From the NCBI GenBank assembly GCA_017430835.1, contig JAFRMD010000089.1, positions 1 to 64,000 of the forward strand: DNA of 64,000 nt. Reading direction: 5' to 3'. The translations under genes and the position numbers were made by a program. Of the stretch, positions 54,196-62,620 are shown piece after piece. How positions within the stretch are numbered: position 1 is the stretch's first letter; the number at the start of each line of letters is the position of its first letter. This stretch comes from Methanosphaera sp. (GTDB lineage Archaea > Methanobacteriota > Methanobacteria > Methanobacteriales > Methanobacteriaceae). Below the pieces are notes generated by a model. The model had not been told where the DNA came from and searched no databases. It was given only the letters and a program-made list of their open reading frames with translations.

Positions 54196-54666
54196 TTATA
54201 TCTCCTTGAATGTTGAGTAATGGTCATCAGTGTAGTATACTTTATAGTTTTCTGTTGAGTATACTATTCTTTTTGCTCCTCTGTTTGTTCCGTTTGCTTC
54301 TATATCACATTCTATGTATTTTTTCTCACTGTGTGGCAGGATTCCTTGTCTGTTTGTAAATACATCACCGCCAATACTTTTTCCTGGTGCATAACTTTTG
54401 AGTGGTCCACCACTCCATCCCAGATTTTGTGCTTCTTTTTTTGTTATGTAATTGTTTGGTAGCTTATGGTATTGTTTAATGTAGGCTGCTACTTCAGGTG
54501 CCGTAACGTATTCTCCATTTTCGGTAATTGATAGATTGGTGGAGTTGTCTGCTGTTAGTGTCGTGTCGGTGACATTTGATACATCAGATATTGCTCCTAT
54601 TCCAAATAGTCCTCCAAGTATTGCTATTACAAGAATACCTATTAGTGATATGATTTTTTTATCCAA
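54196..54666 (-). CDS. Secreted barnase-type ribonuclease
   Basis: A 156-residue protein. An N-terminal hydrophobic signal or anchor (ISLIGILVIAILGGLFGIG) and a Thr/Asn-rich linker lead to a complete barnase domain (about 55-156): APEVAAYIKQYHKLPNNYIT, AQNLGW, GGDVFTNRQGILP, YIECDI, NRGAKRIVYS, and YYTDDHYSTF. The catalytic Glu and His and both Arg of barnase (E73, R83, R87, H102) are present. A TTG start follows GAGGTG. It is an extracellular guanyl-preferring RNase, probably acting against competitors, and is rarely reported in archaea. Acquisition from a Gram-positive bacterium is plausible. Confidence 0.92.
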   Translation of the reverse strand: MDKKIISLIGILVIAILGGLFGIGAISDVSNVTDTTLTADNSTNLSITENGEYVTAPEVAAYIKQYHKLPNNYITKKEAQNLGWSGGPLKSYAPGKSIGGDVFTNRQGILPHSEKKYIECDIEANGTNRGAKRIVYSTENYKVYYTDDHYSTFKEI

Positions 54667-54759
54667 TCTTTTTCACCTCTATATTATTCTATTTATTAGT
54701 TGTGTTTGTAGTAAGCTTTAAATTTTTTTAAATTAAAACATTAATATTAGTGGTTTTTA

Positions 54760-55194
54760 ATGTTTAAAAGAATCTTATTATTACTTCTAATCTTATTTTT
54801 TTCTTTTAGTTTAGTTTGTGCAACAAGTTTGGAAGATAATGATACTCATATAAAGTTTACTTACAAGGATAAGGTTGCTTATGCAACTATTGTGCCTAAT
54901 CCTACTAGTGATGATTTTATCGATAGTCTTCCGCTCAATTTGACTTTTAATGAGATTTGGGGTACTGAAAAGTATGCTTCGATGCCTAATCTTCTTGTGG
55001 AATCTAAACATCATAATGTTCTTAAGGAGGGGTATGTTGTTTATTATCCATTGACTAATTCCTTGGCGGTTTGTTATCATAGGGATGATGGCAGTATGAT
55101 GGGTAGTAAGATTTTGATTGCTAAAATTGACTCGGGTTTGGATCTTTTCAGGTCAAACAATTTGAGGGATGTTATGATTGAAGTTGTTGAATAA
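54760..55194 (+). CDS. Secreted cyclophilin-like-fold protein, second paralogue
   Basis: A 144-residue protein with a signal peptide (FKRILLLLLILFFSFSLVCA) and a mature domain like 274-708: IVPNPTSDDFIDSLPLNL, a KYASMPNL segment, and GYVVYYPLTNSLAVCYH. The fold resembles bacterial cyclophilin-like proteins, without known prolyl isomerase activity. It is divergent from the barnase gene with only 93 bp between the starts. Codon use is T-rich, unlike the adhesin gene that follows. Confidence 0.72.
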   Translation: MFKRILLLLLILFFSFSLVCATSLEDNDTHIKFTYKDKVAYATIVPNPTSDDFIDSLPLNLTFNEIWGTEKYASMPNLLVESKHHNVLKEGYVVYYPLTNSLAVCYHRDDGSMMGSKILIAKIDSGLDLFRSNNLRDVMIEVVE

Positions 55195-55387
55195 TTTCAA
55201 TCATTTTTTTATCATTCATAAGTAATACTTTTTTAGAAATATTTATTAATAACTTTGTTCATAATACAAAATGTAAAAATAATTATTATTCATAAAACAA
55301 TATTTATTTTTATAAAATTTATATAAAAATATGTCTAAAAAGTAATATAAATTTATAGACAAAATTATAATTTAATAAGTGAATGAC

Positions 55388-58324
55388 ATGAACAAGAAAA
55401 CACAAACAATACTCTTATTAACACTCATAACAATACTGCTTCTATCATTAACAGCAATAACAGCCAAAGAAGACACAAAAAACAAAACACATACTAAAAT
55501 AACCAAAAACATTCCTAAAATAACACACACAAGCAACACTAAACAAATACAGAAAAGCTACAAAAACAAATCCAGGAAGGAAGAAAAAATACCTACAACA
55601 CTAGAACTATCATACCAAGAAGAACCAACAAATCTAAAATACTCAAAAATTAACGAGGAAATCCCCATAAACATTAAACTTACAAGAGATGACACACAAG
55701 AAAATATAGAAAACTCACAGATAGACCTACAAATCAAATACCCAAAAACTACTGACACAATACCAGTAACATTAGAAAGAGGACAAAGCACATACACAAT
55801 CACAACAAAGCATGCAGGAAGCACCATAATACAGGCAACATACAACCAGGACAATAATCAATATGAAAAAACAACCAGCAATACCCTACAACTAGAAATA
55901 GACAAAATACAGACAAAACTATCAATAAACGAAATTGAAAACATGCCAATAAATTCAACAATAATAATAGAAGGAAAGTTAGAAAGCACAAATAAGAGCA
56001 TAATAAAAAATCAAAACTTAAAAATATACTACCAGGAAAACACACAACCCATAAAAACGATACAAACAACAAATGAAGGAAATTTTAAGACTACAATACA
56101 AATACCAGAAAAACAATGCAGACAGGACGCAAAAATCACAGTAAATTTCCAGGGTAACGATGACATACAAGAGGCAACAACAACAAAATACTTTGACATA
56201 GAAACAGTAAACACCCAAATAACACTTAACAAGATACAAAACACAAAAGTAGGAGAAAAAATAAACATAACAGGACAAATAATTGATGAAAACAATCAAA
56301 AATACAACGATAAAGCAAAACTAACTATAACACACAACAATAAGACTATCGAAGAAATAATTCAAATCAATGATGGAAAAATAAGACAACAATACCAAAT
56401 CACACAAGAAGGAGAATATGAAGTGGAAGTATCAATAGACTTCAACGAATACTACTCTGACAGCCATAGTTACCCAACAACATTCCAGGCACTAAAAACA
56501 AATACCACCCTAACAATACTACAACCAAAAAACAACCAGATATTCCTGACAAATGACAAAATAACAATTAAGGCATTGCTGCAGGATGAAAACCAAAAGC
56601 CCCTAACAAACGAAGAAATAAGCATAAAAATCAACAATAACAGTTACACACTAAAAACAAACTCACAGGGACTGATAACATATACATATAAAAGCAATAC
56701 GGCAACAATACAAGAAGAAATAAAGATAACCTACCCTGGATCAAATAAGTACAAATCACAAGAAAAAAGCATACACGTAGACATAGACCTAATTCAAAGC
56801 AATATCATATTAAAACAAATATCAGCCACCGTAAATAAAAATTTCACCATAAAAGGACAGTTATATGATGAAAAAAACAAGACAATAAGCAATGCAAAGA
56901 TAACAATAGGCTATCTAGACAAAGAATACTGCACAACAACAGATAAAAAGGGAATATTCAACATAACATTAAAGGCAACAAAAACAGGACACACTATAAT
57001 ATCAGCAAGATACGATGGAAACAACACATACACAGACACGATAAATTACACACAGATAACAGTTTCCAAAGATTATTCAATACTAACAATAAAAACCAAT
57101 AATGCAACAATAGACACTCCAACAACAATTACGGGTAGTCTAACAGATTCACAAAAAAAGCCAATAAAAAAAGCAAAAATTAGTATAACACAGGACAATA
57201 TTACAAAAACAGTATACACAGATAACAAGGGACACTTCAAAACAAAATTTACTCCAACAAAACTGGGAAAAAACACTATTCAAGTATACTTTGAAGGCAA
57301 CAACAAACAAAACAAAACAAGCAAAAACCTAACAATAACGGTAAAAAAACAGAAAACAAGAATAAAACTCAGTGATGTTAAAGCATACATTGGGGAAAGT
57401 GCAAAAATCAAGGTAGAAATAAGAAATCAGAAAGGTCAAAAAGTAACAGGCGGAAATATTGTAATCAAGGTTAATGATAAAACGCTTAGAAATGATTATA
57501 AATCAGATACTAATAAAAGCATTCTTAAGATAAAAAATAACAACAATTTAAATTTAAATATTCCAATAGATACCAGTTTTATAAATTCAAACAAGATTTC
57601 AGCTTCTTATAGTGGAACAAACAAGTATAAAGAATCAAAATCCGAATACTCAAAACTGAAAATACTTAAAAAAATAGCTCAAGCAAACATTACAGTTAAA
57701 CCTAAACAAGTAAAACAACACAAATACATTACTTTTAATGTTACCCTAAAGGACGTTACAAGAAACGCCAAAAACAAGCAGTTAATAAACGTTAACTCAT
57801 ATGTAATCTTTAAAATAAATGGAATTACATTGAAGAATTCAAAAAATAAGACAATTAAGGTAAAAGTAAAAAATAACACAGCCACATATAAATACAAAAT
57901 ACTTGGAGGAGAAAGCAGTACGAATTTTGAGGGATTAACTAGAAAATACAAAGTTCAAGCCATATATAACAGTCCGTACTACAAGAAAACATCAAACAAC
58001 ACAACATACCAAGTAAAAAAATCAGTGGTAAACATTAACTTCAAAAAGGTAACAGTACATAAAAATACATTAAAAATCCAAGCAGTATTAAAGGATTACA
58101 GGTTATGCAATGTTAAAGGAAAAACAAAGTACTGTATAAAAATCAATAACAGGACATATTCACTAAGTAATGAAAGCAAAGACTACATTTCAGAGGATGG
58201 TGTGATAAATATCAAATTAAAACTATCAAATTCCACAATACCTCAATCAGTAACAATAGTGACTGGTCCAAGACAAGCATATTTCTCATCTACCAGCACA
58301 ACAAGAAATATAATAAAAACCTAA
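55388..58324 (+). CDS. Adhesin-like secreted protein with Ig-like repeats
   Basis: A 978-residue protein with a signal peptide (NKKTQTILLLTLITILLLSL). The rest is built from bacterial Ig-like domains of about 90 residues, recognisable by repeats such as ITGSLTDSQKKPIKKAKISI, then a TDNKGHFKTKF strand and an end with YFEGNNKQNKT. The C-terminal third keeps similar units (VTLKDVTRNAKNKQL) with two Cys-containing loops. No sortase motif, membrane anchor or pseudomurein-binding repeat is seen, so attachment is unclear. The coding strand is strikingly A-rich and poor in T and G. Such proteins are abundant in gut Methanobacteriales and thought to mediate adhesion. Confidence 0.85.
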   Translation: MNKKTQTILLLTLITILLLSLTAITAKEDTKNKTHTKITKNIPKITHTSNTKQIQKSYKNKSRKEEKIPTTLELSYQEEPTNLKYSKINEEIPINIKLTRDDTQENIENSQIDLQIKYPKTTDTIPVTLERGQSTYTITTKHAGSTIIQATYNQDNNQYEKTTSNTLQLEIDKIQTKLSINEIENMPINSTIIIEGKLESTNKSIIKNQNLKIYYQENTQPIKTIQTTNEGNFKTTIQIPEKQCRQDAKITVNFQGNDDIQEATTTKYFDIETVNTQITLNKIQNTKVGEKINITGQIIDENNQKYNDKAKLTITHNNKTIEEIIQINDGKIRQQYQITQEGEYEVEVSIDFNEYYSDSHSYPTTFQALKTNTTLTILQPKNNQIFLTNDKITIKALLQDENQKPLTNEEISIKINNNSYTLKTNSQGLITYTYKSNTATIQEEIKITYPGSNKYKSQEKSIHVDIDLIQSNIILKQISATVNKNFTIKGQLYDEKNKTISNAKITIGYLDKEYCTTTDKKGIFNITLKATKTGHTIISARYDGNNTYTDTINYTQITVSKDYSILTIKTNNATIDTPTTITGSLTDSQKKPIKKAKISITQDNITKTVYTDNKGHFKTKFTPTKLGKNTIQVYFEGNNKQNKTSKNLTITVKKQKTRIKLSDVKAYIGESAKIKVEIRNQKGQKVTGGNIVIKVNDKTLRNDYKSDTNKSILKIKNNNNLNLNIPIDTSFINSNKISASYSGTNKYKESKSEYSKLKILKKIAQANITVKPKQVKQHKYITFNVTLKDVTRNAKNKQLINVNSYVIFKINGITLKNSKNKTIKVKVKNNTATYKYKILGGESSTNFEGLTRKYKVQAIYNSPYYKKTSNNTTYQVKKSVVNINFKKVTVHKNTLKIQAVLKDYRLCNVKGKTKYCIKINNRTYSLSNESKDYISEDGVINIKLKLSNSTIPQSVTIVTGPRQAYFSSTSTTRNIIKT

Positions 58325-58333
58325 TGATTATTG

Positions 58334-58353
58334 ATGGAGAAATTTTTCTCCAT
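58334..58353 (+). terminator. Intrinsic terminator after the adhesin gene
   Basis: ATGGAGAAA (58334-58342) and TTTCTCCAT (58345-58353) form a perfect 9-bp stem with a 2-nt loop, followed by a run of T, nine bases after the adhesin stop. This is the textbook bacterial-style shape. Confidence 0.75.
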
Positions 58354-58441
58354 ATCTTTTTTTCAATTATTTTAATTAGAATAATTATTTTAAACTTATT
58401 TTAACATAATTATCTATTATACATCTCAATGAGGAATTATA

Positions 58442-59854
58442 ATGGAAATGTTAATTAATTCAGAACATGTATCAAATGATGAAAGGATGGATGTCATAAA
58501 CCCATATGATAATTCAGTTGTTGATACGATTCCAATGGCTAATAAGGAAAATGTTCTAAAAGCAATTAAGTCAGCAAATGATGCTAAACAAGAGATTACT
58601 CGATTAAGTTCTAGAGAAATATTCTACAGATTAAATGATGCTTGCAGTGATTTAAAAAATCAAAAGGAAAAAATAGCTAAAGTCATAACCATGGAAACAG
58701 GAAAACCTATCAAGGGTTCATTATATGAAATGGACAGATCAATTGAAACGTTATTGTTTGCAGCTGAAGAATCCAAAAGAATTTTTGGTGAAAATGTTCC
58801 TATAAATGCAGGTCTTGGAGGAGAGGGAGTAATGGCATTTACACAAAAAATACCGTTGGGAACTGTAGTTGCCATAACTCCATTTAATTATCCTGTAAAC
58901 CTGGCAATACATAAATTGGCTCCTGCACTGGCAGCAAAAAATACGGTAATTCTTAAACCATCACGAGAAGCACCATTATCTGGTTTAATGCTTGCAGAAA
59001 TACTTGCAAATCATTTTCCAAGTGGGGCAGTAAATACATTAACCGGTCATGGTCAGTTTATAGGAGATATGTTGGTAGGTAGTGATGATGTTGATAAAAT
59101 ATCATTTACGGGCAGTGTAGATACTGGAGTTCATATTGCAAACAATTCCGGCATGAAAAAGGTAACGCTTGAACTTGGAGGTAATGACCCAACAATAGTG
59201 CTTGCAGATGCCAATATTGATAAGGCTGTTGAAGAAGTACTTAATGGTGCATACCTTTTCTCTGGTCAAGTTTGTATGGGTGTTAAAAGAGTTATTGTTG
59301 AAAAAGATGTTGTTGACGAATTTACTCAAAAGTTAGTAAAACAAACCAATAAACTTAAAGTAGGAAATCCGATGGATAAGGCTACTGATATTGGACCGTT
59401 GATAAACTCTAAAGCAGTAGCAGAAGTTGACAGGGTTGTTCAGGATGCCGTCACAGACGGTGCAAGCGTTGAAGCAGGCGGTAAAATTAAGGATAATTTC
59501 TATTGGCCTACAGTACTAAGTGATGTGAAAGAAGGTATGGAATTGGTTTCTAATGAAACTTTTGGACCAGTTGCACCTATTATTGAAGCAGAAAATATTG
59601 ATGAAGCTATTAAAATTGCTAACAATACTAAATATGGCCTTAATGCAGGAGTTTTCACAGAAAATATGCATGATGCATTAAAATGTGTTCATTTAATTGA
59701 ATCAGGAAGTGTCTTTGTAAATAAAGCATCCACATTCAGAACGGATAATATGCCTTTTGGTGGATTTAAAAATAGTGGAATGGGGAAAGAAGGAATTAAA
59801 TATGCAGTTGAGGATATGTGTAGAACAAAACTAATTGGTTTTAATCTTAATTAG
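58442..59854 (+). CDS. cofA: Lactaldehyde dehydrogenase (aldehyde dehydrogenase family)
   Basis: A 470-residue NAD(P)-dependent aldehyde dehydrogenase. Motifs: AITPFNYPVNLAIHKLAPAL, KPSREAPLSG, FTGSVDTG, the Glu in TLELGGNDP, the catalytic Cys in SGQVCMGVKR and ETFGPVAPI. The sequence matches the archaeal lactaldehyde dehydrogenase type that supplies lactate for coenzyme F420 synthesis. AGGAATT precedes the ATG. It is free-standing. The alternative is a non-phosphorylating aldehyde dehydrogenase of other specificity. Confidence 0.88.
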   Translation: MEMLINSEHVSNDERMDVINPYDNSVVDTIPMANKENVLKAIKSANDAKQEITRLSSREIFYRLNDACSDLKNQKEKIAKVITMETGKPIKGSLYEMDRSIETLLFAAEESKRIFGENVPINAGLGGEGVMAFTQKIPLGTVVAITPFNYPVNLAIHKLAPALAAKNTVILKPSREAPLSGLMLAEILANHFPSGAVNTLTGHGQFIGDMLVGSDDVDKISFTGSVDTGVHIANNSGMKKVTLELGGNDPTIVLADANIDKAVEEVLNGAYLFSGQVCMGVKRVIVEKDVVDEFTQKLVKQTNKLKVGNPMDKATDIGPLINSKAVAEVDRVVQDAVTDGASVEAGGKIKDNFYWPTVLSDVKEGMELVSNETFGPVAPIIEAENIDEAIKIANNTKYGLNAGVFTENMHDALKCVHLIESGSVFVNKASTFRTDNMPFGGFKNSGMGKEGIKYAVEDMCRTKLIGFNLN

Positions 59855-60068
59855 TTTATAATTTTTTTTCTTCTTTTTATTGTTGCATTGTGTTGATAAA
59901 TTAATATAATCCATACTCTTTTTTGTATTTTATAACAAATTATCATATTTTTTTAATTTTTTAATAGAATAACTAAAGGGATTTAAGTTTTATTAAGATT
60001 ATTTTCTTAGTAATTTATATTAATAATGACTTAAATACATGTACTTAATTGATGTTTTGATGATTTAT

Positions 60069-60617
60069 ATGGATTTTATTTCAGTTTTTTTAATTGCAGT
60101 AGCACTTGCCATGGACTCTTTTAGTGTATCATTAACTAAGGGTTTTACACAAAAGAATTTACAGACAAGACAAATAGTGTATTATGGATTATTTTTCGGA
60201 TTGTTTCATTTGTTTGTTCCAATAATAGGTTATTATGCTGGAGTAACTGTTACTCATTTTGTTACAAAAATAGCTCCATGGGTAGCATTTATATTGCTGT
60301 TTATTGTTGGGGCAAACATGATTAAGGAAAGCTTGGAAAATGAGGATGAAGAAATTACTGATGAATTTTCTTTTAAAGAGCTGTTTCTTCTAGCTATAGC
60401 TACAAGTATAGATGCATTTGCAATAGGTGTAACTTTTGCACTATTAAATACCAATATATTTATACCGGCCATAATCACGTCTTTGGTTGTATTTACGCTA
60501 AGTATTGTGGGAATTTTAATTGGTAAGAGATTGGGGGATTACTTTGGAGATAAATTCCTCATACTTGGTGGTGTAATATTAATATTAATTGGTATTAAGA
60601 TTTTATTAGGATCATAA
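60069..60617 (+). CDS. mntP: Manganese efflux pump MntP
   Basis: A 182-residue membrane protein with six helices and the MntP double motif: ALAMDSFSVSLTKG in helix 1 and AIATSIDAFAIGVTFAL in helix 4, whose acidic residues bind Mn2+. It exports manganese to avoid toxicity. The ATG at 60069 is preferred to the ORF's earlier ATG (60039) because TGATGAT precedes it and family members start MDF/MSF. No operon partner is near. A DtxR/MntR-type regulator at 32927 could control it. Confidence 0.9.
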   Translation: MDFISVFLIAVALAMDSFSVSLTKGFTQKNLQTRQIVYYGLFFGLFHLFVPIIGYYAGVTVTHFVTKIAPWVAFILLFIVGANMIKESLENEDEEITDEFSFKELFLLAIATSIDAFAIGVTFALLNTNIFIPAIITSLVVFTLSIVGILIGKRLGDYFGDKFLILGGVILILIGIKILLGS

Positions 60618-60706
60618 CTTTTTTTCCTCTACTTTCTTCTTATATTAGAAATTTAAAAAAATAGTTAAAATTAAGGGAGGGAAGTAGTTTTTTTATGGTT
60701 TTTTAT

Positions 60707-62323
60707 TTATTCAGAACCCTTTATTATTCCAATAACTATGTAAATAGCAAGAAGTGCACTGATTACGAATCCTATAAATCCTAAGGCAGAAATATCATAA
60801 ATTTTAGGACCTTTATCAGCTAGTATTGCTAGTGAAGAACCAATTAATAATGCAGATATTATCAATGATACTGAAATTTGATTTTTAAAGGAATCCAATC
60901 CTGTATGGTTTACATTGAATTTAATTTCTCCTTTTTCAACCTTGTTGAGGGTACTGTTTACACGGTCTGGCAAGTCTTTCAATAAATGTTCAACTTCCAT
61001 TAAATAGTCAAAGCTGCCAGTTGCAATGCTGACTGGGTTTAATCTTTGCATAACAATTTGATAAGATAATTTTTGAAGTTCTTCTGCAGCATTGAATTCA
61101 GGATCTAATTTGTTTCCAGTATCTTCAATAAGTGCAACTCCTCTACCAATCATCACAAACTCTCTTGGAAGAATTACATTGTGTTTAATCATGGTGTTAA
61201 TTAACTTTTCAAGAATACCATCCATTTGATCCAGTTCAGCACCCATATAGCGACCCAGCATGTCCTCAATATCCATCCGTAAATCTTCAGTATTTTGTTC
61301 TTGAGTAATTATTTTCATATAAATTAACTGTTTAATCAGACTGTTGGTATTTCCCTCTAATAGAATTATTATTAGACGTGCCAAGTCCTTACGGAATTCT
61401 TCACTTAATATTCCCATCATTCCAAAATCAATATAACATAATTTTCCATCATGCGTGATGAACATATTACCAGGATGTGGATCAGCATGGAAATATCCAT
61501 CAAGAATTACCTGTTTGAAATATGATTTAACACCATAATTAGCTATAGTTTTGTTATCAATACCTTCTATTTCTTTATCGAATAAATCAGTGACTTCTAT
61601 TCCATCAATTAGTTCCATAGTAATTATTTTATCAGTACTATAGTCAGGATATACCTTTGGTATTTTGATGTAATCTTCATTTTCAAAGTTATGTGTTACT
61701 TTTTGCATGTTCATAACTTCTTCCATGTAATCAAGTTCCTTGAATATGGATCTTTCAAATTCCTTAACCATAGCCGGTAAATTATAAGTTCTAGTTTTAG
61801 TAATATACTTGTCTGCCTTAACGGCTAAGGTTTTCATAATTTTAACATCTGCTAGAATAATGTCATATATTCCCGGTTTTTGAACTTTAACAGCAACTTG
61901 TTCATCTGTTTCTTTTAGTTTAGCTTTATAAACTTGACCAATTGATGCTGATCCGAGAGGTTCTTCCTTAAATTCGGAGTACATTTCTTCTAATGGTCGT
62001 CCAAGCCTTTCTTCTATAACCACTTTCATCTCATCAAAGGGGGTTGTCTTGGTATCATCCCTTAATTTTTTCAAGTCTTCTGCAATTTCAACACCCACCA
62101 AATCAGGTCTTGTACATAGTATTTGACCTAACTTAACAAATGCCGGACCTAACTCTTCAAAACATTGTCTGAGATTGGAAAAATCCAGGTCTTCATCATA
62201 ACTTTCACCTTTTCTACGTTTTGACGATGAAATAAGAAGTTTTCCCAAATGGTATTTTTTTGCTACGCTAACAATTTCATTAAACCTTTTTTTAGTATTT
62301 ATTTCATTAGTGTTTGATGTCAT
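60707..62323 (-). CDS. UbiB/AarF (ABC1) family protein kinase-like protein
   Basis: A 538-residue atypical kinase. Motifs: ELGPAFVKLGQILCTRPDLV (KxGQ), EPLGSASIGQVYKAKL (the Ala-rich loop), VAVKVQKPG, HADPHPGNMFI and YIDFGMMG (metal binding). Two C-terminal membrane helices (VSLIISALLIGSSLAILA; SALLAIYIVIGIIKG) anchor it. Bacterial and mitochondrial UbiB/COQ8 support quinone synthesis; this methanogen is not expected to make ubiquinone, so the target is probably another isoprenoid lipid. GGAG precedes the ATG by 7 nt. A perfect 8-bp inverted repeat lies just upstream. Confidence 0.92.
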   Translation of the reverse strand: MTSNTNEINTKKRFNEIVSVAKKYHLGKLLISSSKRRKGESYDEDLDFSNLRQCFEELGPAFVKLGQILCTRPDLVGVEIAEDLKKLRDDTKTTPFDEMKVVIEERLGRPLEEMYSEFKEEPLGSASIGQVYKAKLKETDEQVAVKVQKPGIYDIILADVKIMKTLAVKADKYITKTRTYNLPAMVKEFERSIFKELDYMEEVMNMQKVTHNFENEDYIKIPKVYPDYSTDKIITMELIDGIEVTDLFDKEIEGIDNKTIANYGVKSYFKQVILDGYFHADPHPGNMFITHDGKLCYIDFGMMGILSEEFRKDLARLIIILLEGNTNSLIKQLIYMKIITQEQNTEDLRMDIEDMLGRYMGAELDQMDGILEKLINTMIKHNVILPREFVMIGRGVALIEDTGNKLDPEFNAAEELQKLSYQIVMQRLNPVSIATGSFDYLMEVEHLLKDLPDRVNSTLNKVEKGEIKFNVNHTGLDSFKNQISVSLIISALLIGSSLAILADKGPKIYDISALGFIGFVISALLAIYIVIGIIKGSE

Positions 62324-62347
62324 AAAACTACTCCTATTAGTACAATG

Positions 62348-62371
62348 ATATCCTATTATTTATTAGGATAT
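62348..62371. promoter_or_regulatory. Inverted repeat upstream of the UbiB-family gene
   Basis: ATATCCTA (62348-62355) and TAGGATAT (62364-62371) are perfect 8-bp arms with an 8-nt centre, 25-48 nt before the UbiB-family start. Operator or 5'-leader hairpin are both possible. Nothing else was recognised in the gap 62324-62620. Confidence 0.5.
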
Positions 62372-62620
62372 TCTTTTATCAATCCAGTAATTATAGCACT
62401 TACATTTTATATGTGTTAAAGGTTACACTATGGTATATAGTTTATATCATAAAACATATAAAGATAAGTCTTTTATTGTAAAAATATTATAATTTTTATC
62501 TTTATTTATGCATGTTTTGACTAATTTTAGTCTAATATTTCCATAAACCATATTAAACAATTATACATGAAAGTTGCTGGGTAATATTATGAAACTAGCA
62601 AATTATCCGTTTAATTACTC

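Noticed and set aside
55558..57951. Several minus-strand frames inside the adhesin gene
   Set aside because: They are Cys/Phe/Val-rich products of antisense reading of an A-rich gene and have no start signals.
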